A DNA stretch of 64,000 bases from Kineococcus aurantiacus (lineage in GTDB: Bacteria > Actinomycetota > Actinomycetes > Actinomycetales > Kineococcaceae), in NCBI RefSeq assembly GCF_013409345.1, contig NZ_JACCBB010000001.1, forward strand, positions 4,216,001-4,280,000, written 5' to 3'. Below, piece after piece: positions 16,566 to 27,637 of this stretch (position 1 is the first letter of the stretch; every line of letters starts with the position of its first letter). The notes below the pieces were generated by a model. The model made no database searches. It had not been told where the DNA came from and worked only from the letters and a program-made list of their open reading frames with translations. The position numbers and the translations under genes were made by a program.

Positions 16566-17893
16566 GCGCCCCGTCCCGCAGTCGCCGCACCCGAGCCGCC
16601 GCACCCGCCGGGCCCGACGCGCGCGGCACCGAGATCGAGGTCGAGGTCGGCCCCGTCGCCCACGGCGGGCACTGCGTGGCCCGCCACGAGGGCCGCGTCG
16701 TCTTCGTGCGGCACGCCCTGCCCGGGGAGCGCGTGATCGCCCGCGTCACCGAGGGCGCCGAGGGCGCGAAGTTCTGGCGGGCCGACGCCGTCCGCGTCCT
16801 GGAGGCCGACGCCGACCGCGTCGAGCCGCCGTGCCCGGTCGCCCGTCCGGGCCGGTGCGGGGGGTGCGACTTCCAGCACGTCACCCTCGCCCGGCAGCGG
16901 GAGCTGAAGGCGGCCGTCGTGGCCGAGCAGTTCCGCCGGCTGGCCTCGCTGGACGTGGACGTCACCGTCGAGGAGGCGCCCGGCAGCCCCGACGGCCTGC
17001 GCTGGCGCACCCGCACGCAGTTCGCCGTGGACGCCGAGGGCCGTCCCGGGCTGCGCGTGCACCGCTCGCACGCGGTGGTGCCGCTGGACGACTGCCCCAT
17101 CAGCACCGCCGCGGTCGTCGGCAGCGGCGTCCTGGGCCAGCGGTACGGCAACGTCGAGACCCTGGAGGTGGCGGCCGGTTCCGACGGCGCCGCCCCCCTC
17201 GTCGTGGCCACCCCCGCGCCGGGCACCCGCGCCCACCTGCCGAAGCTGCCCGAAGCCTCCGTCGCCCTCCGCACCCCCGAGGGCCTGCACCGCGTCTCGG
17301 GGCGCACGTGGGTGGGGGAGCGCATCGCGGTGCGGGGGCGCGAGCACGCCTTCCGCGTCGGCGGGGCCGGTTTCTGGCAGGTGCACCCCGCTGCGCCGGA
17401 GCTGCTGGGGGAGGCCGTGCTGGCCGCCCTCGAGCCCCGCGCCGGCGAGCGCGCGCTGGACCTGTACTCCGGCGTCGGGCTGTTCACCGCCCTGCTGGCC
17501 GACGCCGTCGGGGCCGAGGGGTCGGTGCTGGCCGTCGAGGGGTCCGAGCGCGCCGTGCGCGACGCCCGCAAGTCCCTGCACGAGCTGGGGCAGGTGGAGC
17601 TGTGGGCCGGGGCCGTCGAGGACGCGCTGGCCGACCCCGAGCTGCCGGCCCGCGGCACCGACCTGGTGGTCCTGGACCCGCCGCGCTCGGGGGCGGGCCG
17701 CGCGGTCGTCGCGGGGATCGCGGACCTGGCCCCCCGGGCGATCGCCTACGTGGCGTGCGACCCGGCCGCGCTGGCCCGCGACACCGCGTTCCTGGCCGAG
17801 CGCGGGTACGCCCTCGACGGGCTGCGGGCGTTCGACCTGTTCCCCATGACCCACCACGTGGAGTGCGTGGCGCGCTTCGTGCGGGCCGCCTGA
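16562..17893 (+). CDS. Class I SAM-dependent RNA methyltransferase with TRAM domain (TrmA/RlmD family)
   Basis: A 443-residue m5U-type RNA methyltransferase. An N-terminal TRAM domain (EIEVEVGPVAHGGHCVARHE) precedes an Fe-S cysteine set (CPVARPGRCGGCDFQH plus DDCPIS). The SAM domain then has ALDLYSGVGLFTALLA, the VVLDPPRSGAG motif IV and VACDPAALARD with the catalytic Cys. It probably methylates uridine C5 in 23S rRNA or tRNA; the exact site cannot be read from the sequence. The GTG start is confirmed by the 4-bp overlap with the permease stop. Confidence 0.9.
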   Translation: MSAPSRSRRTRAAAPAGPDARGTEIEVEVGPVAHGGHCVARHEGRVVFVRHALPGERVIARVTEGAEGAKFWRADAVRVLEADADRVEPPCPVARPGRCGGCDFQHVTLARQRELKAAVVAEQFRRLASLDVDVTVEEAPGSPDGLRWRTRTQFAVDAEGRPGLRVHRSHAVVPLDDCPISTAAVVGSGVLGQRYGNVETLEVAAGSDGAAPLVVATPAPGTRAHLPKLPEASVALRTPEGLHRVSGRTWVGERIAVRGREHAFRVGGAGFWQVHPAAPELLGEAVLAALEPRAGERALDLYSGVGLFTALLADAVGAEGSVLAVEGSERAVRDARKSLHELGQVELWAGAVEDALADPELPARGTDLVVLDPPRSGAGRAVVAGIADLAPRAIAYVACDPAALARDTAFLAERGYALDGLRAFDLFPMTHHVECVARFVRAA

Positions 17894-17943
17894 GGCCGGT
17901 TCCGCCCGGTCGCCCGCTGGTCCCGCCGGCTCAGGCGGCGGGG

Positions 17944-18144
17944 TCAGCGGGTGGGGTCGGCCCCGGGGCGGTCGAGGGTGCCCAGGCCCGTCAGCAGGGA
18001 CTCCAGGACGTGGGCCGGGGTGGCGCCGGGGGTGGTCCCGGCGATCCCCTGCCCGTCCCAGGCGCGGAACGGTTCGCGGGTGGAGTGGCGCGGGACGTAG
18101 CGCCGGCTGCGCCCGGGCAGCGGGGGGAGCGTGGACACGGTCAC
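17944..18144 (-). CDS. Hypothetical protein (66 aa)
   Basis: A 66-residue frame starting GTG 18144, 7 nt behind the stop of the preceding minus-strand gene, so probably in the same transcript. The product is basic and Pro/Arg-rich at its N-terminus (PLPGRSRRYVPRHS), with one short helix (AHVLESLLTGLGTL). I recognise no family. Third-position GC fits coding, but the evidence is modest. Confidence 0.45.
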   Translation of the reverse strand: MTVSTLPPLPGRSRRYVPRHSTREPFRAWDGQGIAGTTPGATPAHVLESLLTGLGTLDRPGADPTR

Positions 18145-18151
18145 CCCCGGC

Positions 18152-18568
18152 TCAGCCGAGCCGGCCGGAGTCGGCCAGCCACAGCGCGAGGAGCACCGTC
18201 AGGGCGAGCGAGGCGAGGACGCCGGCGCGCACGACGAGCAGCAGGACCGGGACGTCGAGCCGTTCCCCCGCGGTGCGCAGCGCCTCGCGCACCCGGGTGC
18301 GGTGGTCGACGGCGGGCCGGTCGGGCAGGGCGCGCAGGCCCTCGAGCACCGAGGCGAGCACCGCACCGGACCCGGCGTCGCCCAGCTCGACCGGGCGCGG
18401 GGCGCGCCGGGCCGTGAGGGGCCGGCCGGGGGCGCGGTGCTGCGCACCGCGGGCGGTGGGGACCGGGGTCCGGCCCAGGTCCACGGCCGGGGCCGGAGCG
18501 GACTCCGGTACGGACTCCGGTGCGGTGGTGGGGGCGGTGCTGAGGGTGCGGTTCAGGGTGGGGTTCAT
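18152..18568 (-). CDS. Hypothetical protein with C-terminal membrane anchor
   Basis: A 138-residue unrecognised protein. The first ~60 residues are Pro/Ala/Thr-rich and likely disordered. A helical segment (LASVLEGLRALPDRP) and a C-terminal hydrophobic helix (VPVLLLVVRAGVLASLALTV) follow, suggesting a tail-anchored topology. ATG 18568 is preceded by GGAGAG. It is the first of a two-gene unit running away from acnA. Confidence 0.55.
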   Translation of the reverse strand: MNPTLNRTLSTAPTTAPESVPESAPAPAVDLGRTPVPTARGAQHRAPGRPLTARRAPRPVELGDAGSGAVLASVLEGLRALPDRPAVDHRTRVREALRTAGERLDVPVLLLVVRAGVLASLALTVLLALWLADSGRLG

Positions 18569-18748
18569 CCGGCGCTCTCCAGGGCGTCGTGCGGGGTGCT
18601 GCTGCCACTGTGCTGACTGAGCGTGATCCAACTCAAGCCGTCCGTAGTGCAACCGAGTGCACCCGTCCGGGTGGAGCGTCGCGCTGCGAGACGGGCGGCG
18701 CGCCGGGAGCCCTGCGCGCCTCCCTCGTCGTCGAGGGGGCCGCGGTGG

Positions 18749-18766
18749 TATCTTGACGTCGAGATA
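18749..18766. promoter_or_regulatory. Candidate operator: near-palindrome upstream of acnA
   Basis: TATCTTGACGTCGAGATA is an inverted repeat with one mismatched pair around a central ACGT. It is the most conspicuous palindrome in the region and lies ~160 nt before acnA. The regulator is not identifiable; dimeric repressors of the TetR or MarR type bind sites of this size. Confidence 0.55.
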
Positions 18767-18860
18767 AATGGTCGCGGGGGTCCCACCACCCCCCGAGCGG
18801 TCCCGCCCCGGCCGGTGGGACCATCGACGTCGGCACGACGACCGTGACGACGGTGACGAT

Positions 18861-18893
18861 GACGCACGACGGACGCACGACGGACGCACGACG
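18861..18893 (+). repeat. 11-bp tandem repeat, three perfect copies, in acnA leader
   Basis: GACGCACGACG is repeated exactly at 18861-18871, 18872-18882 and 18883-18893, followed by degenerate ACGG units up to about 18910. Confidence 0.9.
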
Positions 18894-18927
18894 ACGGACA
18901 CGACGGAAGACGAGTGAGGAGCTCCCG

Positions 18928-21780
<2,853 letters not shown>

Positions 21781-21797
21781 CCCACCCGCACCACGAC

Positions 21798-21834
21798 GAC
21801 GGCGGCCACCCCCGGGCAGGGGGTGGCCGCCGTC
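21798..21834. terminator. Strong bidirectional terminator between acnA and mksB
   Basis: Perfect 16-bp arms GACGGCGGCCACCCCC (21798-21813) and GGGGGTGGCCGCCGTC (21819-21834) with a 5-nt loop lie 17 nt after the acnA stop and 47 nt beyond the convergent mksB stop. Confidence 0.85.
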
Positions 21835-21880
21835 GCCGCGTCCGGGGCGGTGCCGGGCCGCGACCGCTCCCCGCGCCGGG

Positions 21881-24800
21881 TCAGGGCGCCGGGCGCTCGT
21901 CCGCGTCGACCAGGGTGATCGCCCGCGCGTACCCGGCGGGCGTCTTGGTCACCTCGATGACGCGCTGCATGAGCGGCTCGATCGCGGGGACCTTGTCCAG
22001 CGGCGCGGCGATGATCAGCTGGAAACCCAGCCCGCGCCACGCGTTGACGCCGCGGGCGGTGAACTCCCCGTCGGACTTCACGAAACCCTCGTCGAGGAAC
22101 ACCGGGGCGAACACCGGCAGCGCGTTGCGGCTGGTGCCCAGCTGGTAGCGCAGGGCCGCGCCGACGATGAAGGCGATGAGTTCCTGCACCTCACCGCCGG
22201 ACTTCCCGCCGAGGTGGTCGTAGATGCTCAGCGTGCGCCCCGTCGCGGAGTCCACCCGCAGCGCCCGCACCGAGGTGTGCTTGCGGACGTCGAGGAGCAG
22301 TTCGCGCTCGGAGGCGTTCTGCGGGCCCGGTCGCAGCCGGTCGATGAAGGCCCGCAGGGCCAGGAACCGGGCCTCCACCGCGGCGGGGTCGTCGGCCCGG
22401 GTCGTCCCGGCCGTCAGCTCCCGCAGCTCCTTCTGGAACGCCGTCACCTCGGGGATGACCTGCGGCTGGACCTCGATGTGCAGGCGGTCCCCGCCGGGGC
22501 CGAAGGGCAGGCCGGCGAGGATCTCGTTGACCGGGGCGAGGCGGTTGACGATGTCGGCCCCGGCCTGGCGCAGCTTGGCCTGCAGGGTCAGCAGGTCGTC
22601 CCCGGACCAGCTGACGACCTGGTGGCGGAACTCCTCGGCCCGCTCGGCCAGACCCTGCCGGGTCAGGTCGTCGAGGATCTCCCGGTACCCCTCGTAGGAG
22701 GAGACGCCCGGGCCGAGGTTGGGCTGCGGCCAGCGGCTCTGGAAGGCCTTGAAGGCCCGTTCGAGGCGCCCGACGGCCTCGGCCTCGCGGGCCAGGGCGG
22801 CCTGCCGCCCCTCGGCGGTGGCCTGGCGGATCTTCGGCTGCACCTTCCGGAAGCTCTCCACGGTGTCGTCGACGCCGTACCGGCGGTGCAGCTCGCCCAG
22901 GTGCCGGGCCTGGTCGGCGGTGACCTCCACGCCTAGCCGGTGCAGCTCGCCCAGGCGGTCGTCGACCTCGTCCTGCAGGGACACCAGGTCCCCCCAGACC
23001 TGCTCGGCGGCGGTCAGCTCGACCTGCGCCTTCGCCTCCTCCTGCCGGGCCAGGTCGGCGGCGGCGTCCAGCCGGTCCCGTTCGGCGCGCAGCAGCGCGA
23101 TCTGGTCGTTGGCGCCCAGCAGCGCGTCGATCTCACCCTGCCGGGCCGTGACCGCCGCCGCCGTCGTCGCGGTGTCCACGTCGGCCCAGCGCAGCTCGGC
23201 CCGGCGCTGGTGCGCCTTCTCCTGCCGCAGCAGACCGTCCCGGGTCGCGGTCAGCTCGTCCTGCCGCCGCTGGTGACCGGCCAGGCGCGCGTCGACGGCC
23301 GCGACCTCCTCGTCGATGCGCCGCAGCAGGGCCGCGGGGGAGAACCCCAGGATCGCGCGCAGCCCCTCCTGGCCGCCGTGCGCGCCGCGGTCGCCGTTCT
23401 GCACCTGCCCGGCCAGCGTGATCCGGCGGACGCGGTCGTCGCGGAACGCGTCGGGACCGGCGACGGCCAGGTGCGGGAAGTCCTCGGCCAGCACGGCGCT
23501 CAGCCAGCCCCGGTACGGGGAGTCCTCCCGCACGCGCAGCTTGCCCACGAGGGTCGCCGGGTCCGGCTCCGACAGCGGCACGTCGGCGTCGGCGAACCGG
23601 AACCTCACCCGCCGCGGCAGGGTGAGCTGGTCCACGCGCTGCCGGAACGCCGAGCGCAGCGAGCGGTCGACGACCAGCGTCCGGGCGAAGCTGCCCAGCA
23701 GCAGCTCGGCGGCCGTGCGCCACCGCTCGTCCTCGCGGCGCACGTCGAGCAGCTCGGCGACGAACGGCAGCTCGTGCGGCGCCAGGCCCAGCTGCGCGGC
23801 GATCGCCGTGCGCGTGGCGTCCAGGTCGCGCGGGATGAGGTCCGAGCGCTGCGCGAACCAGCGCTTCTCGGCCCACAGCCGCTGGCGGTCGGCCAGGTCC
23901 GGGCCGGCCGACTCGGCCAGCGCCCGGCCCTGCTCCTCCAGGTCCGCCAGCGCCGCGGGCAGGTCGCGCAGGAACTGCCGCGACGCGCGCTGCTGCTGCG
24001 CGAAACCCTCCGGGTCGGTGGCCAGGTCGCCCAGTTCCCGGGTCTGCTCCGCGGCCCGCCGCCGGGCGCCCTCGGTGTCGGCGTGCTGCTGCTCGGCCGC
24101 CTTCAGGCCCAGGGCCAGCGCCTCCAGCGCCCCGCCGCCGTGGGTGTCCAGCAACCGGCGGTTCTCGTCGACCCGCACCTCGGCCGCCAGGCGCTCGGCG
24201 CGCTTGCGGCGCACCAGTTCGGAGGCCTCGGCGCGGCGGGACTTGGCGGCCTGCTCCTGCGCGGCGACCAGGCGGGCCTCGATGCGCGCCGCCCACAGGG
24301 CGAACCCGCTGTTCTCCGAGGACCCCAGCGCGTCGGCCAGGGCGATCTCGGTGCGCGCCTCGTCCAGGTCGGCGTGCAGCCGGGGGATCTCGCCGAGGAC
24401 GGTGATCTGCTCCTCGGCCGTCCGCATCGTCGCGTGCGTCGCCTCCAGGTCGGCGAAGTGCGCCACGGCCCGGTCGGCGGCCTCGAACGTCCGCGGGCGC
24501 TCCAGCACCATCGACCGGTACAGCTGGTCGACGGAGGCGACCTCCCGGCCGGCCTGGATGCGGCTGAGGAGCTTCACGGCCGCCGTCCCGTCGCCGTCGG
24601 CGCCGATGCCCAGGACGGGGTGCACGAGCGCGGCGAACTTCGCGTACGAGTCGAAGAAGTCCAGCCCCTCGAACTCGCGGCGCATGGCCTTGTGGTCGAA
24701 CCGCCGCTCGGCGAACGGCTCGACGAGCTTGAGGTCGAAGTCGCCGCGGAACACCGCGAGGTGGTCCTTGACGTCGCGCGGGTCCCGGGCCGAGGCGGGG

Positions 24801-25261
24801 GCGAAGTACAGCCGCAGCGCCGTCAGGGTCTGCCCGTCGGTGTGCCGGAACGTGAACGCCAGCCCCGACCACGCGTTGGCGGGGTTCCCGTCGCGGTCGC
24901 GGCCGCGCAGGGTCGCGTCGCGGTTCTTGCCGGTGTCCTCGTCGAGGACCTCGTCGAGCTTGCCCCGCACGTAGGACAGCGGGTTGCGCTGCGTCGCCGA
25001 CCGGGCCCGGCCGGTGACGGCGTCGTTGGAGGCGCCGTTGAACGCCGTGGCGGTGCTCATCATGACGGCGATGTACGCGTCGAGGGTCGTCGACTTCCCG
25101 GTGCCCGAGGCGCCCGTGACGAGGTTGGCGCGCGGGTCGAAGTCGACGCGGTGGTACCCGTCGAAACCGCCCCAGTTCACGAGCTGGGCGTGCGCGACGT
25201 GCCACTGCTGGCGGCCGGCGCCGGCCAGGGCCAGACCGGGGAGGGTGGGGCCGTCGTTCAC
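21881..25261 (-). CDS. mksB: SMC-like ATPase MksB / Wadjet JetC
   Basis: A 1126-residue SMC/MukB-type ATPase of a DNA-loop-extruding complex. Walker A is GASGTGKSTT at residues 50-59. A long charged, coiled-coil-rich region fills ~280-900 with a central hinge-like segment. The ABC signature GGKSGGE is near 1020 and Walker B VFLDEGF near 1055. Proteins of this kind pair with a DUF3375 kleisin and a DUF4194 winged-helix subunit. They act either in plasmid restriction (Wadjet) or in chromosome organisation (MksB). The GTG start overlaps the mksE stop by 4 bp. No fourth gene follows; acnA converges after a terminator. Confidence 0.88.
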   Translation of the reverse strand: MNDGPTLPGLALAGAGRQQWHVAHAQLVNWGGFDGYHRVDFDPRANLVTGASGTGKSTTLDAYIAVMMSTATAFNGASNDAVTGRARSATQRNPLSYVRGKLDEVLDEDTGKNRDATLRGRDRDGNPANAWSGLAFTFRHTDGQTLTALRLYFAPASARDPRDVKDHLAVFRGDFDLKLVEPFAERRFDHKAMRREFEGLDFFDSYAKFAALVHPVLGIGADGDGTAAVKLLSRIQAGREVASVDQLYRSMVLERPRTFEAADRAVAHFADLEATHATMRTAEEQITVLGEIPRLHADLDEARTEIALADALGSSENSGFALWAARIEARLVAAQEQAAKSRRAEASELVRRKRAERLAAEVRVDENRRLLDTHGGGALEALALGLKAAEQQHADTEGARRRAAEQTRELGDLATDPEGFAQQQRASRQFLRDLPAALADLEEQGRALAESAGPDLADRQRLWAEKRWFAQRSDLIPRDLDATRTAIAAQLGLAPHELPFVAELLDVRREDERWRTAAELLLGSFARTLVVDRSLRSAFRQRVDQLTLPRRVRFRFADADVPLSEPDPATLVGKLRVREDSPYRGWLSAVLAEDFPHLAVAGPDAFRDDRVRRITLAGQVQNGDRGAHGGQEGLRAILGFSPAALLRRIDEEVAAVDARLAGHQRRQDELTATRDGLLRQEKAHQRRAELRWADVDTATTAAAVTARQGEIDALLGANDQIALLRAERDRLDAAADLARQEEAKAQVELTAAEQVWGDLVSLQDEVDDRLGELHRLGVEVTADQARHLGELHRRYGVDDTVESFRKVQPKIRQATAEGRQAALAREAEAVGRLERAFKAFQSRWPQPNLGPGVSSYEGYREILDDLTRQGLAERAEEFRHQVVSWSGDDLLTLQAKLRQAGADIVNRLAPVNEILAGLPFGPGGDRLHIEVQPQVIPEVTAFQKELRELTAGTTRADDPAAVEARFLALRAFIDRLRPGPQNASERELLLDVRKHTSVRALRVDSATGRTLSIYDHLGGKSGGEVQELIAFIVGAALRYQLGTSRNALPVFAPVFLDEGFVKSDGEFTARGVNAWRGLGFQLIIAAPLDKVPAIEPLMQRVIEVTKTPAGYARAITLVDADERPAP

Positions 25262-25929
25262 GCGTTCTCCTCGACGGGGGCCGGGTGGGTGGAGTTGTGG
25301 GCGGTGAGCTCGGCCACCAGCCGCTGCACGACGTCGACCGGCAGCAGCACCTCCAGGATCGGGGAGACGCGGTAGCGGTTCTCCGTCCCGGTGCGCAGCA
25401 GCACCTCCTGCCGCAGCAGGCTGTCGACCCCGAGGGCGGCCTGCTGCTCGTCGCGGGCCTGGTTGGTGCTCGACAGCGGCCGGAAGTGCCCGACCTCGTC
25501 GATCAGCTCGGCGCGGTCGACGAACACCTCGGTGTCCCCGGCCGCCGACCGCGAGCGCGCCAGCCGGCGCAGGCAGATGAGCAGCACCGTCTCCTCCCGG
25601 CTCCACGGCTGGTCGAACAGCAGCGTCGGGAACCGGTCGCCGGTGGGGGAGGCGGCCTGCTGCTTGTACGCGACCTGGTAGTCGTGGTTCACCACGAGGT
25701 CGAGGAACACGTCGTTGAGCCGGCTGCGCAGCGACCGCTGGTTCTCCACCAGCACCCGCCACGACTGCGGGTGCTGGGCCGCGGAGACGTAGCGGCGCTT
25801 GAGCAGCTGGACCAGGACCGTCCGCACGGGCTCGGCCAGGGTCCCGGCGTCGCCGGGGAACAGGCCGTCCTCCTCCAGCCCCGCGTCCGGCCCCGGGGCC
25901 GCCTCGGGTGCGGTGGTGTCGTCGATCAC
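25258..25929 (-). CDS. mksE: DUF4194 protein MksE / Wadjet JetB
   Basis: A 223-residue DUF4194 protein, the winged-helix (KITE-like) subunit that binds the kleisin in MukBEF-like complexes. Visible family features are VRTVLVQLLKRRYVSAAQHP near the N-terminus, LVENQRSLRSRLNDVFLDLV, and the PLSSTNQARDEQQAALGVD segment. The C-terminus (RVSPILEVLLPVDVVQRLV) is a winged helix. It overlaps both neighbours by 4 bp (GTGA at each end), which implies fixed stoichiometric translation. Confidence 0.88.
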   Translation of the reverse strand: MIDDTTAPEAAPGPDAGLEEDGLFPGDAGTLAEPVRTVLVQLLKRRYVSAAQHPQSWRVLVENQRSLRSRLNDVFLDLVVNHDYQVAYKQQAASPTGDRFPTLLFDQPWSREETVLLICLRRLARSRSAAGDTEVFVDRAELIDEVGHFRPLSSTNQARDEQQAALGVDSLLRQEVLLRTGTENRYRVSPILEVLLPVDVVQRLVAELTAHNSTHPAPVEENA

Positions 25930-27452
25930 GCGGTCGCCTCGTCCTGCTCGGGGTCCAGGGACAGGTCCGGCCCCAGGAACCGGTGGACGGTCCCGTCGGG
26001 TCGGCTGGTCGTGTAGACGGCCTGCCGGCTCGTCGTGGCCGGGTCCGCCCCGCCCGCGGCGACGGCCAGGTGCAGCAACCCCATGAGGTCCGCCGGCCGG
26101 CGCAGGTCGTCGGGCAGGTCGTCGAACACCGCCGCCGTCCCCGCCCCGGCGGTGCCGGCGGCCGCGGTGACCGCGGTGCGCAGGCGCTCGAAGTCGGGAC
26201 CGCCGAACCGCCGCAGCTCCTCCAGCGACGAACCCTCCGCGGTCTCGTCGTGGTCGCGCAGCGGCGGGGGGCTGGTGTCGTCGGCCGGGTCGTGCAGCCG
26301 GGTCCGCATCGTCGTGACGGCGATGCGGGCCGAGGGGATGGGGGAGTCCAGGTCGATCGCGGCGCGGGGACCGGTCGTCGCGATCCAGTGCGTCAGCTGC
26401 TCGGCGGCCGCGCGCAGGGCCTCGTCCAGCTCGCGGTCGCGCAGCGGGTCGTGCCGCAGGATGTGCGAGCGCAGGGACGCCGACAGGCGCCGGCGCTGCT
26501 CCAGGACGAGCTCGATGCCGTCGCCGATGGTCTCCGGGGTGGTCCGCAGGGCGGTGCGCTGCTCGGGGGTCAGGCCGGCGGCGAACCCGTGCTCCAGGAT
26601 CGTGGCCAGGTCCTCCTGCAGCGCGCGCAGCGTGTCCTCGTCGCGGGCCAGCTCCACCGCGCCGGCGAAGGCGCGCCCGGAGACGGACCCGGTGAGCAGC
26701 TCCTCGGCCCGGCGCAGGTAGTCCTCCAGCACCTCCCCCGTGGGGCGCTGCTCGGCGCGGAAGTCCCCGACGACCTCGCGGTGGATGCGGCGCACCTCCT
26801 CCGAGACCCGCAGGAAGTCCCCCGGCAGCGCCGACAGCAGGTCCGCCAGGTCCAGGTACTGCCCGAGCATCCGCTCGTCGCTGGCCCGCGGCACGTCCTC
26901 ACCGGCCAGCAGGCGGTCGCGCTCGGCGCTCAGGGCCGCGATCTGCTCCTCCAGCCGCTGCACCCGCCGGTCCCGGTCCGGGGTGGCCTCCAGGGCGCAG
27001 CGGCGCGCGGTGTCCAGGACGGTGCGGATCCGGGACTCCCCCAGCAGCACGCGCTCGCCCGAAACGCGCGCCACGTGGTCCATGGCGTCCTGGGCGTGGG
27101 AGGTCAGGGCGTACTCCTCCCCGTCGCCCTCGTCCTGCTCCTCGCCCCGGTCGTCCGCGCGCCCGTCCGGGGCCGCGACCGGCGTCAGCGACAGCCACTG
27201 CTCGCGCACCCAGCCGCGGACCAGGTCGCGCGCGGGGGTGTCGGGGACCTCGTGGCCGTGCAGGCTCAGCTCGCCCAGCAGGCCCGCGACCTGGGCGTGG
27301 AAGCGCTCGACGGGGATGCGGTGCCGCTGACCGCCGAAGGCGCAGGTCAGCACGGCCACGACCAGCGGCCCGGAGGGGCGGCGCAGGAGGCTGAGCGCCG
27401 GCCGCGTGAACGCCTGGTGGGCGCGCGCCAGGTCGTCGCGGATGCTGCTCAA
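25926..27452 (-). CDS. mksF: DUF3375 protein MksF / Wadjet JetA (kleisin)
   Basis: A 508-residue DUF3375 protein, the kleisin that bridges the SMC heads. The start of the family is clear: IRDDLARAHQAFTRPALSLL followed by FHAQVAGLLGEL. A coiled coil (VQRLEEQIAALSAERDRLLA) and SERMLGQYLDLADLLSALPG-like segments follow. The best start is TTG 27452, preceded by GGAGGA (27462-27457), because the longer frame upstream is Arg/Gly-rich and not family-like. It is first in the operon and divergent from allB. Confidence 0.85.
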   Translation of the reverse strand: MSSIRDDLARAHQAFTRPALSLLRRPSGPLVVAVLTCAFGGQRHRIPVERFHAQVAGLLGELSLHGHEVPDTPARDLVRGWVREQWLSLTPVAAPDGRADDRGEEQDEGDGEEYALTSHAQDAMDHVARVSGERVLLGESRIRTVLDTARRCALEATPDRDRRVQRLEEQIAALSAERDRLLAGEDVPRASDERMLGQYLDLADLLSALPGDFLRVSEEVRRIHREVVGDFRAEQRPTGEVLEDYLRRAEELLTGSVSGRAFAGAVELARDEDTLRALQEDLATILEHGFAAGLTPEQRTALRTTPETIGDGIELVLEQRRRLSASLRSHILRHDPLRDRELDEALRAAAEQLTHWIATTGPRAAIDLDSPIPSARIAVTTMRTRLHDPADDTSPPPLRDHDETAEGSSLEELRRFGGPDFERLRTAVTAAAGTAGAGTAAVFDDLPDDLRRPADLMGLLHLAVAAGGADPATTSRQAVYTTSRPDGTVHRFLGPDLSLDPEQDEATA

Positions 27453-27560
27453 GGGGTCCTCCGGTGTGCCGTCGTGCTCCCAGAACGGTAGGGGACGCCG
27501 GCGGTCCCCGGAGCCACGCCCGCCGCGCGGAGGGGGACCGCGGTCCGCCGGGGGCCCTCG

Positions 27561-27566
27561 TAGAGT
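27561..27566 (+). promoter_or_regulatory. Candidate -10 (TAGAGT) of allB
   Basis: TAGAGT lies about 72 nt before the allB ATG. This allB leader, unlike many here, carries a clear ribosome binding site (GGGAGG at 27628-27633). No good -35 is seen. Confidence 0.35.
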
Positions 27567-27637
27567 GCGGGTCACGCGGCGGGTCCCGCCGCGGGGAGCC
27601 CACCGGCTCCCGCCGCGCACCGCACCCGGGAGGCACG

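Larger units (their letters stand above)
18569..18927. other. Long divergent intergenic / acnA leader region
   Basis: 359 nt between the hypothetical gene and acnA with no convincing gene. It contains an 18-bp near-palindrome (18749-18766), a locally AT-rich patch just after it (GATAAATGG), a 3-copy 11-bp tandem repeat (18861-18893) and the acnA ribosome binding site GAGGAGCT (18916-18923). The distance from the palindrome to the start codon implies an acnA leader of roughly 150 nt. Confidence 0.6.

Noticed and set aside
22940-25375. Long plus-strand open frame opposite the SMC-like ATPase gene
   Set aside because: Low-complexity shadow; the minus strand has Walker A/B and signature motifs.
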